This document shows positions 1-9,600 of a stretch of DNA of 57,592 bases, one piece after another. Each line of letters begins with the position of its first letter. The stretch's first letter is position 1. The notes beneath the pieces are model-generated. The model searched no databases, was not told where the DNA came from, and saw only the letters and a list, made by a program, of their open reading frames with translations. The position numbers and the translations under genes were made by a program. Source of the DNA: Rhodoferax sp. (GTDB lineage Bacteria > Pseudomonadota > Gammaproteobacteria > Burkholderiales > Burkholderiaceae_C); assembly GCA_003133245.1 (NCBI GenBank), contig PKWM01000006.1, forward strand, positions 1-57,592, written 5' to 3'.

Positions 1-13
1 GATTAGCTGATGA

Positions 14-175
14 ACTCGGGAGGCCCAAGTCGATTTATTTGCCGTGCCAGAAGAAACACCAGGCCCCACAGCCAGCGCCGTAGAAGCCGCCGTTGCAGCG
101 CTCAACCCGGATAATTTGAGTCCACGCGAAGCGCTGGAAGCGCTATATCAACTCAAAAAGCTAAATTTTGAGTGA
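14..175 (+). CDS. mutS: MutS, C-terminal fragment (window edge)
   Basis: The last 53 codons read as the disordered tail and end of the DNA mismatch-recognition ATPase MutS. The tail contains VDLF and the closing segment SPREALEALYQLKKL, which is the conserved C-terminal helix used for MutS tetramer formation; the stop is TGA at 173-175. The rest of the gene lies left of the window. Oddity: this frame is closed by two TGA codons at 8-13, while the upstream MutS-like linker (LADELG) reads in the frame that starts at base 3. A one-base loss in the GGG run at 18-20 would join the two. So either the gene carries a frameshift just before its tail or the sequence has a homopolymer error. The identity rests on the tail motif only. 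Confidence 0.7.
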   Translation, partial: TREAQVDLFAVPEETPGPTASAVEAAVAALNPDNLSPREALEALYQLKKLNFE

Positions 176-225
176 TTAAGTTATGCAGAGCACCGAGGCG
201 GCGAAATGCCGAAATTTAACCCGTC

Positions 226-252
226 ATTCCCCCGCGCTCAGGGTGGGGGAAT
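226..252. terminator. Hairpin between convergent mutS and the epimerase gene
   Basis: ATTCCCCC at 226-233 pairs perfectly with GGGGGAAT at 245-252, leaving an 11-base loop. It lies between the stop of mutS (plus) and the stop of the epimerase gene (minus), where a shared terminator is expected. The T-tracts after the stem are short on both strands, so termination strength is uncertain. Nothing else was recognised in the 139-bp gap. Confidence 0.45.
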
Positions 253-314
253 TTGGGTGGCCATCTGGGGTGGACAAAGGACATCACTCACAACGAATCC
301 AAGCCTTCCATGAC

Positions 315-1253
315 TTACAGCACGACATGTTGGTTATTGCGCATCCAGGCCAGGGTGTTGACCAATCCATCACGGAAACTGACTTCGGGTTCCCAGCCGA
401 GCAGTTCGCGAGCGCGCGTTATGTCGAGCACATTGACCGGCACGTCAAACTTGCGACCCAATTCATAGCTGCGCGGCACCGCTCGGCCCAGCAAATTTTC
501 AATTGCCACAAGTATCTGGTTGAGGCTCAGGCCCTGTCCGGAGCCGATGTTGAAGACGTGCTGCTGCCCCTGGTAGGAGAGCGCCTTGACGAGGGCAGCG
601 GTGACATCCTTGACGTAAATATAGTCGCGCGTCACGCTGCCATCGCCCCAGATATGGATGGTCTCGTTGTGCAACGCCCGGTTCAGAAACACCGCAACCG
701 CACCTTGTGCCACGCTGACGCGCTGGCGTTCACCAAAAGGGTTGGCAATGCGCAGCACGCAGTAGTCGATGCCATAAAGCAACTGGTACATCTGAAGGTA
801 TTTTTCTATCGCCAGTTTGGTGATGCCGTAGGAGACCAGCGGCTCGGTGGAATGCGATTCGCTGATCGGCAGCGTATGCGGCAAGCCATAGACGGTGCCG
901 CCGGAAGAGGCAAAGATCACTCGCTTGACAGCATGCGTGCGCGCCAGATTCAAGAGACGCAGCGTGCCCATGACGTTGCTCTCAACGTCATAGACCGGGT
1001 TGTCGTTGGACGACTTGGGCAGTGTGGCCGAGACCAGATGAAAGACCACGTCACTGCCCGGCACAACGCTGGCAAGGTCATCTTCATTCAAGAAATCACC
1101 CTCAAACCACTCAATCCGGCTATCAGCCAGAAGTTCTGGCGGCAACACCAGATTGGGCCGGTCAAAAATCGTGACCTGGTGCCCTGCGGCCAAGAGCCCC
1201 TGTGCCAGATGGGAGCCGATGAAACCGGCACCGCCCAGGATCAGGCACTTCAT
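315..1253 (-). CDS. NAD-dependent epimerase/dehydratase of the polysaccharide operon
   Basis: A 312-residue extended short-chain dehydrogenase of the GalE/WcaG type, expected to interconvert a nucleotide sugar for surface glycan synthesis in the cytoplasm. The N-terminus carries the NAD-binding glycine motif GGAGFIG (residues 8-14). The catalytic centre is visible as SSGGTVYG followed by YGITK, the Tyr-x3-Lys pair. Length is normal for the family. It is the last gene of the minus-strand operon, and its ATG overlaps the stop of the upstream glycosyltransferase by 4 bases (ATGA), which implies translational coupling. Substrate (UDP-glucose, UDP-GlcNAc or another sugar) cannot be decided from sequence alone. 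The family call is firm; a galE label would be a guess. Confidence 0.88.
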   Translation of the reverse strand: MKCLILGGAGFIGSHLAQGLLAAGHQVTIFDRPNLVLPPELLADSRIEWFEGDFLNEDDLASVVPGSDVVFHLVSATLPKSSNDNPVYDVESNVMGTLRLLNLARTHAVKRVIFASSGGTVYGLPHTLPISESHSTEPLVSYGITKLAIEKYLQMYQLLYGIDYCVLRIANPFGERQRVSVAQGAVAVFLNRALHNETIHIWGDGSVTRDYIYVKDVTAALVKALSYQGQQHVFNIGSGQGLSLNQILVAIENLLGRAVPRSYELGRKFDVPVNVLDITRARELLGWEPEVSFRDGLVNTLAWMRNNQHVVL

Positions 1254-2608
1254 GCCACTGCCCTTTTGTCTTCAGCAAGCTCGGCATAAACCGCCAGCAA
1301 TTCGTCGGCATAGGCAGCTATCGTTTTAGGCATGCGTGCTCTTTCTGAAAGGCGGGCCAACTGCGCGCGGTCTTGCGCCAGTATCGTGATTATCTCTGCC
1401 AGCCGATCAATGTCGCCAGCCGGAAACAGGCAACCATTATCGTCGTGCGTAATCAATTCGGCGACACCCGCCACGTCGGAAGCCAGCACCGGCAAACCAG
1501 CGGCCTGCGCCGAATAGATCACCAGCGGTGCGTTCTCAAACCAGAGCGACGGAACCACCAGCACATCCAGTTGCGAAAGAATGCTGCCGATTTGTTCATT
1601 GGGGAAACTGCCGCAGAACTCTATGCGAGGGTCGCCACTGGCCAAAGCGTTGAGCTTTGCCACATAGTCTGGAAAGTCAGAGGCTCGCCCGTAGATTTTC
1701 ACGACCAAATCGACGCCGACCAGTTGGCGTACGGCTTCAATCAAAACGTGCGCACCCTTGTGCTCACCCACGCCGATCACACCCAAGCGCAGCGGCCCCA
1801 ACACCTTTGCCGCACGCGCTGTCGTCTGCGGCAGCTTGATGCCATAAGAACAATCGCGGGTGTTTGCCGGATCAAGGCCATGCTGCTGTAGTGTTTTGCG
1901 CATGATTTGCGTCGGCAGCAGCACCCGATCAATGCGGTTCAAACGCTCTTGCAAAAAGTTCTTGCGGCGTGACAAAGCCGACACCAGGCGCGCTGGGCCG
2001 AAATGTTTGAAGGGTGAGCGAGATGCCACTTGCACCACACCATAAAGCGCTACATCAGGAAGGAGTTTTAGCAGACTCGCGGCCACCCCCGGAGCCATCT
2101 GCCCAGCAAGATGACGAACACAATTGGCACCTATCGGGTCTGGCCCCGCGCACATCGAACCGTCGGGCAAACGCAACTGACTCATCGGGCAGACAAACCA
2201 GAAATCGGTGGGGGTAAACACCATCGGAATCCCACGTCGGCTGCAAACATCGACTACCGAAGCCGAAATGCGCATCAAATGGAAAAAATGCACCACATCG
2301 GGCCGGAAATTGTCAACCAGACTCGTGAACTGCGCGGCTGCCAAAAGATTGTTGTACTCCTGCTCGGCAACGTTGCCCTGCGCACCCATCGCGCTGTGCG
2401 CGTGCTTGAAGCGCGTCACCGGAATGCCCTCAAACTCATAAGCGTCAAAACGCTCACTGTCTGCCATTGCGGTGGTTGCCGGAAACCCGGTGAGAACCTG
2501 CACTTCATGCCCGCGTGCTTTAAGCTCCTGCGCGGTGTGCAAAGTCAGAATCTCGGTGCCCGAAAAGTAGTCAGGCAAAAACAGGTGAACGACCAGCAGA
2601 ATTCTCAT
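1250..2608 (-). CDS. GT4-family glycosyltransferase
   Basis: A 452-residue GT-B fold glycosyltransferase with the N-terminal acceptor domain opening MRILLVVHLFLPDYFSGTE and a C-terminal Glycos_transf_1 domain (about residues 265-430; LGVIGVGEHKGAHVLIEA). It should add a sugar to a lipid-linked glycan at the inner face of the cytoplasmic membrane. Oddity: the EX7E donor-site motif reads E-NAPLVIY-S, so the second glutamate position is Ser. This may be a subfamily trait or may alter activity. The start codon shares one base with the upstream stop (TGATG) and the stop overlaps the epimerase start by 4 bases, so the three genes are coupled. Sugar specificity is unknown. Confidence 0.88.
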   Translation of the reverse strand: MRILLVVHLFLPDYFSGTEILTLHTAQELKARGHEVQVLTGFPATTAMADSERFDAYEFEGIPVTRFKHAHSAMGAQGNVAEQEYNNLLAAAQFTSLVDNFRPDVVHFFHLMRISASVVDVCSRRGIPMVFTPTDFWFVCPMSQLRLPDGSMCAGPDPIGANCVRHLAGQMAPGVAASLLKLLPDVALYGVVQVASRSPFKHFGPARLVSALSRRKNFLQERLNRIDRVLLPTQIMRKTLQQHGLDPANTRDCSYGIKLPQTTARAAKVLGPLRLGVIGVGEHKGAHVLIEAVRQLVGVDLVVKIYGRASDFPDYVAKLNALASGDPRIEFCGSFPNEQIGSILSQLDVLVVPSLWFENAPLVIYSAQAAGLPVLASDVAGVAELITHDDNGCLFPAGDIDRLAEIITILAQDRAQLARLSERARMPKTIAAYADELLAVYAELAEDKRAVA

Positions 2609-4902
2609 CAGGGGCTGCCCGCTGAATGGTGGCGCGCTTCAAGCTTGGCCAAAAACCATTGCGCCAAGGCGCGCAAACGCCGACTTCGCAGCAGCGCCGA
2701 ACCCAGTCGAGTCGAACTCAGTAGGGTCCACAAGCGCGCGAGGGCATTGATCGGTATGGGAACTGCATTGCTGTTGGCCGACGCTTGTCCATCCTGAGAA
2801 CGCCAAAGCCAGTCCACCGCGTCGTTCAGACGCTTGTATTCAAGCGCCAGCGTGGCAAGCTCTTTACCCATTCCGAGGCTGATCGCATGCCGTGGTTGAT
2901 TGAGCCGCAGTTGATGGGCTTCATCCAAAATGGTCTGTAAATTTTCGATGGTGGATTCCCAGGACAATTTGGAAAACGAAAGGGCTTTGCATTGGATTGA
3001 CATTGATCGCAACAAGCTTGAATTGGATAAGAGTTGCGCTAGCGCACTGACGTATTCCTGGATCTCATTATCGCCATGGGGAATCAAGACTCCGGCATCG
3101 TCGCTCACAATCTCCTCCTGGCCGCCCACTCTGGCCACCACCGGCACAACACCGGCCGCCATTGATTCGAGCAGCGCAATGGAAATGCCTTCATATTGCG
3201 AAGGCATCAGGAAAACATCGGCTGCAACCAAAACATCAAGCCACCTTTGATGCGCCACCGTGCCCAACATCTGGACGCAAGTGCTCAGCTTGTATTGCGA
3301 CAGCAGCGATTCGAGCTCGCCCCTGAGTTCGCCGTCGCCGATGACCAGCGCCCGGAACTCCAGGCCATGATCACGCAGCGCAGCAAGAATTTCAGCCAGC
3401 AAGGCCGGGCGCTTTTGCGTGCAAATGCGCCCGGCAAAAACGATCACCGGTAGTTCGGCTGGAATATTGAGCTCCTCCCGCAAGCGGCTTCTGACCTCCC
3501 GAGAAGCTGGCGTTTGCGATGATTTAAGCCCGGTGTACATCACTCTAATGCGCTCACGATCCGCGCCACGGCCCTGCATCCATGCGGCCAGATGACCCGT
3601 GGTGACAATGTTGAGATCGAGCGCGTCCTGGTAACCAACACCGAATCTGGGATGCCCGCCGTTGAGCCAATGCGGCTCCTCCACATGGCACATATCGACG
3701 AACGCTACTCCGGGGGAAACCGCTCTCAAATAAGGCAGAAGCTGGTAGCCTATGGTGCTCCCGGTGATCAGGACCGTATCGATTTGCCGTGATTGGATCA
3801 GATAGGCGAGAAACCTTGGGTAATCGACTTGATGAAGAAAATTTGGCAGTACAAAAACATCTGGCGTAAGGGCTGTGAATTGATGCTCCCAATTGTGGTC
3901 GGCCAGCAAGGTGGCGCAAACGGTGATGTCATGACCCTTGCCAATCAGCCCTTCGATCAACTCCAGGTTGACCCGGTCAGCACCGCCCGTGACCATCCAG
4001 GGGACGATGAACATGATGCGCCGACCGTTTGAGTTTGCCGCCAGCGGGTTGCTCACTGAGGCCTTGGTTTCAAGGGTTTCAAAAGGCAGTGGATGGCGAC
4101 GGCAAGGTTCTGGAAAATGCTCGGCCAGACCGTCAAATTTCAGTTTTATGCTGGCTTCAAAATCGGCGTTCACATTGTCGGTGCGCATGATCTGCTCAAA
4201 GCGGCCGTTGCCACGCTTGCGGTACCACTGGAGGAATTCCTTGATCGTATAACCCCAGTGCCCGGCTTTGGCCATCGCCAACCAGAAGTCCCAATCTTCA
4301 TGGCCAAAGCGTATGGATTCGTCGAAGCCGCCACAGTCCGCATATGCGGCGCGGCGAATCACCGAAATGGGTGGCCCGATGTTTTTCTTTACGTGCCCCT
4401 TGCCTACTTCAAAGCCAGCGGTGAGAAGAAACTGCCAATCGCCAAACAGGACGCTATACGAGTTGCAGAAGGCAAACTCTGGATTCGAATCGAGAAACCA
4501 GACACACTTTTCCAGATAGGTCGGCTCAAGCATGTCGTCGCTGTCGAGCAAACACACATAGCGCCCTGTCGAATGGCGATAAGCAGTGTTGCGCGCGGCG
4601 CCTGGTCCGGCATTCGCCTGCCGGATCACTTTGATGCGTTGATCGCGCGCGGCGACTTCCCTGATCCGCTCAACTGATTTCTCGTCCGTGGAGCCATCGT
4701 CAGCGATGATCCATTCCCAGTTTTGCAGGGATTGCGCCTGCAGCGAGACGACGGTCTCGACAAAAAATTCTTCCGTGTTGTAGTAAGGCGTGATGACGGA
4801 TACATCGACACGTTCAACGGTGCAAGCGCTTCTCTGATAGCGGCGTGGGACGGTTCGCCGACCGGGAAGGTCGGTGAAATCCGGCGCAAGAAAATTAACC
4901 AT
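2608..4902 (-). CDS. Bifunctional GT2-GT4 glycosyltransferase fusion
   Basis: A 764-residue protein made of two glycosyltransferases. The GT-A (GT2) part spans about residues 33-250, with VSVITPYYN, DDGS (68-71), the metal-binding LDSDD (119-123) and HEDWDFW (201-207). The GT-B (GT4) part spans about residues 295-690, with FIVPWMVTGGADR, a GRICTQKRP donor-domain strand and an intact EX7E motif (E-GISIALL-E). Together they could add two successive residues, or polymerise a disaccharide repeat. A C-terminal tail of about 70 residues, rich in Leu and Arg, may help membrane association. It sits 24 bases after the acyltransferase gene and is coupled to the next GT4. Which reactions it catalyses is unknown; the domain calls are firm. 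Confidence 0.88.
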   Translation of the reverse strand: MVNFLAPDFTDLPGRRTVPRRYQRSACTVERVDVSVITPYYNTEEFFVETVVSLQAQSLQNWEWIIADDGSTDEKSVERIREVAARDQRIKVIRQANAGPGAARNTAYRHSTGRYVCLLDSDDMLEPTYLEKCVWFLDSNPEFAFCNSYSVLFGDWQFLLTAGFEVGKGHVKKNIGPPISVIRRAAYADCGGFDESIRFGHEDWDFWLAMAKAGHWGYTIKEFLQWYRKRGNGRFEQIMRTDNVNADFEASIKLKFDGLAEHFPEPCRRHPLPFETLETKASVSNPLAANSNGRRIMFIVPWMVTGGADRVNLELIEGLIGKGHDITVCATLLADHNWEHQFTALTPDVFVLPNFLHQVDYPRFLAYLIQSRQIDTVLITGSTIGYQLLPYLRAVSPGVAFVDMCHVEEPHWLNGGHPRFGVGYQDALDLNIVTTGHLAAWMQGRGADRERIRVMYTGLKSSQTPASREVRSRLREELNIPAELPVIVFAGRICTQKRPALLAEILAALRDHGLEFRALVIGDGELRGELESLLSQYKLSTCVQMLGTVAHQRWLDVLVAADVFLMPSQYEGISIALLESMAAGVVPVVARVGGQEEIVSDDAGVLIPHGDNEIQEYVSALAQLLSNSSLLRSMSIQCKALSFSKLSWESTIENLQTILDEAHQLRLNQPRHAISLGMGKELATLALEYKRLNDAVDWLWRSQDGQASANSNAVPIPINALARLWTLLSSTRLGSALLRSRRLRALAQWFLAKLEARHHSAGSP

Positions 4903-4926
4903 AAGTAAATTTAAAAAAGTTCCCGA

Positions 4927-6105
4927 CTAAACGCGCACTTGTGCTTGATGCAGTATTTTTGTGCTCGTTTTATGGCGTTTGTCTCGCAGTGCCAACAACG
5001 GCTTCTCAATAGCGAAGTAAGTAAACGAGGCGAACAGATAGACCAAAGCAATGAAGATCGGGTAGGTAAGCCACGGATTGGGATAGATCGATTCATACAC
5101 CCCCAAACGCTTGAAAACATAAATACATGTGGCAAATGCGACGACATGCCCCAGATAAAGTGAGTATGAAATAAGGCTGGTGTATTTCACAAACCTGTTG
5201 AACAACGTGAAACGGGTCGGCGTGAGGCCTGCAAAAAATGGGATCAACCCGGCAAACACCAATGCCACGACTGAAAAGTAGATTGTCACAAGCCAGTTTG
5301 TCTCCGTTAAACCAAAGTAGTCCCATTTTATAAATGCCATGCAAGCCAGCGCTGCAGCAATGAAGACCCAGCGCAACGCGGCGATCATCCGAAATAGCGG
5401 CTTATGCCATTGATAAATGTAAGCTGCCAGCACACCGAACCCCAAGCTGTCCAATCTGAAGATCACGACATGCCGGATATTTGGATCCAGGTTATTGAAC
5501 ACCCCTTTTGAATCAAACAAGAAAAACCGCAATGCGGCAGGGATCAGTAAAAAAGCTGCGATGGCGATCATCACTGCAACGCGCGGTGTTTTACCCAAAC
5601 CAATTGACAACAAGATAAGCAACGGGAACAAAAAATAAAACCACTCTTCAACGGTCAAACTCCAGGTCAAACCATAAAAAACGGGCATTGACCAGGCAAG
5701 ATTCTGCGCAAAAACCAAATAGGCCCGTTGCGCAGAGAGGCTGGAGGCCCCACCCCAATATATTTGCAGTTCAACGAACAAGAAAAAGAAATATAGGGGA
5801 AGCGTCCTCATCCAGCGTCGATACCAAAAGCGCATGACACCGCGTTCTTTTTCTTCGGTCCATCGCAAGGACTCCTGCATCAAAATACGCCCGATCAAAA
5901 AACCGCTCAGACAAAAAAACAGGTCCACGCCAAAAATGGCAATAAACCCAACAGAAGCAATATAGGGATGAGGGGTCGAATGCTGCAGCATGTGACCGAA
6001 GACAACCGAGAGAATCGCAATGGTTCTACAGACATCAAGCCCATACATGCGGTCATGCGACCCCGAACCATCGAGTGAGGCTGTCTTAGAGTTGGCCATC
6101 ATCAC
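4927..6105 (-). CDS. Membrane acyltransferase, acyltransferase-3 (OafA-like) family
   Basis: A 392-residue integral membrane protein with about ten hydrophobic segments. The first segment holds the family motif around YGLDVCRTIAILSVVFGH, whose His is the expected catalytic residue, followed by FFCLSGFLIGRIL and the Arg-rich FWYRRWMRTLPLYF. Family members transfer acetyl or other acyl groups to sugars of O-antigen, capsule or exopolysaccharide, using donor from the cytoplasm. The gene lies inside the glycan operon, so O-acylation of this polymer is the natural reading. Its start overlaps the stop of the upstream small gene by 4 bases. It lacks the extra C-terminal SGNH domain of longer OafA relatives. 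Confidence 0.9.
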   Translation of the reverse strand: MMMANSKTASLDGSGSHDRMYGLDVCRTIAILSVVFGHMLQHSTPHPYIASVGFIAIFGVDLFFCLSGFLIGRILMQESLRWTEEKERGVMRFWYRRWMRTLPLYFFFLFVELQIYWGGASSLSAQRAYLVFAQNLAWSMPVFYGLTWSLTVEEWFYFLFPLLILLSIGLGKTPRVAVMIAIAAFLLIPAALRFFLFDSKGVFNNLDPNIRHVVIFRLDSLGFGVLAAYIYQWHKPLFRMIAALRWVFIAAALACMAFIKWDYFGLTETNWLVTIYFSVVALVFAGLIPFFAGLTPTRFTLFNRFVKYTSLISYSLYLGHVVAFATCIYVFKRLGVYESIYPNPWLTYPIFIALVYLFASFTYFAIEKPLLALRDKRHKTSTKILHQAQVRV

Positions 6106-6608
6106 TTGCTAATCAAGTTTCTATCAAAAACGTACGTCCGAGACCACGTAATCTCACAGCAATGGCCATTCGGGGTCGTAAACTGACCAACATTCACTTG
6201 CTGGGGCGAGAAATCACTCAATCCCTTGAAATAAACGCAGGATTTGCTCCCATTAATCTGTTGTTCCTTGCCAGTTTCCTGTGCCAAAAAAAAGTCAAGA
6301 TTAATGAAGGGTGAGGGACTCTTTTCCAAGCCAGACTTAGTATAGAGGTGCAGAAAAAATTTGTCCTGGTATTTATCGAGATTGCACCCGGGCAGCGTCA
6401 AGGTGAGTCCTTTGGCGCTGACTTCCAGTTGGATGCCATCGGGTGCACGCTCAATCATGGCCGCCCCTTTGGGTGGAATTATTTCCATCACTACAGCGGA
6501 ATTTTCCGCGTGCCGCGTCATTACGACTGCAGACCCCGCCACAATGAAGGCACACGCAACAATCGTTAACAGTCTCAAGTCAATTTTCATCATGGTATTG
6601 GCCCGCAT
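6102..6608 (-). CDS. Unknown membrane-anchored protein of the polysaccharide operon
   Basis: A 168-residue protein I do not recognise. Residues about 10-31 form one hydrophobic segment (LLTIVACAFIVAGSAVVM), so it is probably anchored in the inner membrane with the rest in the periplasm. The soluble part is mixed alpha/beta in character and has four cysteines, including a CC pair near the C-terminus (GHCCEITW), which may form disulfides. It starts 7 bases after the stop of the large fusion gene and overlaps the acyltransferase start, so it is co-translated with both. An in-frame ATG at 6593 (MMKIDLR) is an alternative start; neither start has a clear ribosome binding site. A role beside the acyltransferase or exporter is inferred from position only. 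Confidence 0.75.
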   Translation of the reverse strand: MRANTMMKIDLRLLTIVACAFIVAGSAVVMTRHAENSAVVMEIIPPKGAAMIERAPDGIQLEVSAKGLTLTLPGCNLDKYQDKFFLHLYTKSGLEKSPSPFINLDFFLAQETGKEQQINGSKSCVYFKGLSDFSPQQVNVGQFTTPNGHCCEITWSRTYVFDRNLISK

Positions 6609-6615
6609 TCAGCAA

Positions 6616-9600
6616 TCATTGGCGCTGGTCTTGCAGCAAGTTTTTTACATTGTCAACAAAGGCGCTCATTAAAAAATGTTTTTCATATATTTTTCGACCT
6701 TCAACGCCGATGGCAGTTACTGCCGTTGAATTCTGTATGGCCCAAGCTATTTTTTCTGCCAAAGCCGCAGCAGATTCGTTTTCAAAGATCAGGCCGTCTT
6801 TTCCATCCGCCAACAAGTCGGCATGACCAATTGCAGAGGAACACAAGCAGGCCTTGGAAAACATGAGCCCCTGGGTAATCGAGATTGGCATAGGGTCCGC
6901 CCTGGAGGCGCAGACCACTACATCGGTTTCAGCATAGAGTTCTCGTAACGCCTGGAACGGAACGTTGGCGATGCATTCGACCTCGGCCATCTGGCTGGCG
7001 CGGGCTAGTATCTTTTCGTGAAACCTGGCCGTCCACTCGCTGTATGGCGATCCGACAATGCGAAATATGGCCTTGGCGCGGAGTTCTGCCGGCAGCAGTT
7101 CGATGGCATCGAGAAAGATATCCTGCCCCTTGCGCGGTTCCACCGATCCGACGATGGTAAATACCATGCGACCCGATGGATGCGGTCGATGCGGCATGGA
7201 AATATCGTCGCAGCCGTATACCAGCAGGTGCAGCTTTTCGTTAGGCACATAGTGCGCCGCTGGTGCCAGACACAGCGGGCTGCCCAGCCAGACGGCATCG
7301 CAGGCCGCGAACAGCGCGGGCAGGTCGGAAGCATAGTTTTCGGCGATATGGACAAAGCCCTGGGCTTCTTCGTGTATCCACCAGGTCAGGTGCCTGGCCA
7401 AATCGCCATGGAAGCGCATGAAAGGATAGGCGGACAGGGACGTCACGATGACGCTGGCAAAAGCGGCGACCAGTTTGCCCGTGGACTCGGCTTCGGTGCG
7501 AGGCGTAAACAGGGCAGGGATGACCTGGGTCGGAAATCCGGCGCGTTCGAATTCTTCGCGGATGGGGCCATCTTCCGGCGACACAACGAGCGGGCGAATT
7601 CCGCGCAACGCGAACAGCGCCTGGGCCAGATAAAGAACGGCACGAGGGGCTCCGGTGCGGGAGAACTCATGTATTACCAACAGTATCTTGTGTTTATTTC
7701 CTAACTCCGTCATGGTTGCCACATTGGCTATTGGTGCCTTGCTTGATGCATAGCGTCCATGCCAGTGCTGATATGTTCTGCGCATGAAATCGTATGGGCG
7801 AGTCACCAGTTTGCGCCGCAGATACCTCAAAGGCTTGGTGAATTTCCAGCTTAAGGAATTGATGAGGCGAGTCTGCTCCGCAACAAGCGCCGCAATATTC
7901 TCATCTCGCTCAGCCCGCTGCAACTCAAGCGAAGTAACGCGTTCCTCGAATTCATGCACCCTGGCGTTCAGGTCGGCGATGCTCTGCGCCCGCTCGGATG
8001 CAAGTTGCCAATGCTCGGACGCCCGTTGCTCCCACTCGGACGCCCGTTGTTCCCATGCCAAGCGCTGCGACTCCAGCCAAGCCGTGGCCTCATTCAGTGA
8101 TTGAACTTGCTTTTGCAGCTCAGCCATACTGCCCTCACGCTCAAGTGCAGCGCTTTCCCATGCCAAGCGCTGCGACTCCAGCCAGGTCGTGGCCTCATTC
8201 AGTGATTGAACTTGCTTTTGCAGCTCGACGATGCTGCTCTCGCGTCTGTGCTTGCCGTCAGTCAACGTGTAATTTTCGTAACGGAGACGGTTCAGCTTGT
8301 GCTCATTTTCAAGGGTCTGGCGATTGAAATCGGCTGATGTGTCGAACTGGCACAGTTGGGGTAGGTTCTCAATCGGTTGGTTCGAACAGATTGCAACAAA
8401 ACCAACGGGCGCATCGGCGGACACCCCTTGAGAGAGCGCGTCGAACATGACCGGTTCAACCCCAGGTATCGACTGCCTGCCGATAAACACACTCGGACGA
8501 ACCCATTGCCTGAGTACCGTCACGTGCTTGAATCCCTCTTGCAACAACTCAATGAATTCTGGTTCCGTCATCTCGCGCAAGTGGTAAGGATTGTCCCCAT
8601 AAGCTGCCGTAAATTGCGGGTCTGGCGTGGAAATAATCAGCTTGCCCGCTGGCGTCAACAGGTGTGCAATGCTGCGGATGGTCTCCAACTGCGTCTCATG
8701 GTTGACGTGCTCTATCATCTCGAAGCAAGTCACCAGATCAAATGCGCCCTGCGGCAACCCGCGCCCAAGATCGGAGCGCCGTATAAAGCTCAGGTTCGGC
8801 TTGCGGTGGGTCTGGCTGGCCCATTTGATCGCTTCCTCGGCGATGTCCATGCCTGTCGCCGATTCGGCCACCTCGCCCAGCAAGGCAGTGCCGTAACCCG
8901 TGCCGCAACCGAAGTCGAGCACCTTCGCGCCCTGCGCCAGACGGGTCGCCAAACTGTAGCGTGGAAAGTGTTCGTATTCCGTCAGTTTCCAGTACGCGCC
9001 CGGAACATAGCGCTCATGCATGAACTCCTTGAAGTCGCTGCCACGCGCCTCGGCGACGATGCCCAGGAAGCCGCTCATCTCGTCATTGATCGACGGCTGC
9101 TCGTCGTCAAAGCGTACTGCCTGTCGCGCTGGCAACGGAACTATTGCGTGGACATTCACATCCTTGAACAACAAGCGGCGCAGCAACACTTGCAATGACT
9201 TCGCGGAATAGAAGACCAGATGTGACGGCGGATGCCGATACGCCCAGCCGGCGGGGTCAGTAACAGCATCGGTGCTGCGCGCGTTGGGTGTGCTTATAAC
9301 CACCAGCGTCTGCGGCCCAATTGCGCCTCTGCCGAACAAGGTAAAAAACAATTTATAGGGGTCTTGCAAATGCTCTATGACCTCGAACATGAGAATCAGG
9401 TCAAAGCGGTCCGGGAAAAGATCCTCGGCCTGCTCCACCACCGTCAGTCGATCACCATGGCGCTGCTGAGCGACACTGCGCGCATGGGCGGAGGGTTCAA
9501 TGCCAAAACATCGCCACCCCCTGTCGGCAGCAAGCCGCAAATGGGTACCATAGCCACAACCGATGTCGAGAACAGACAACCCGGCGCTGCCCCCGGGAAA

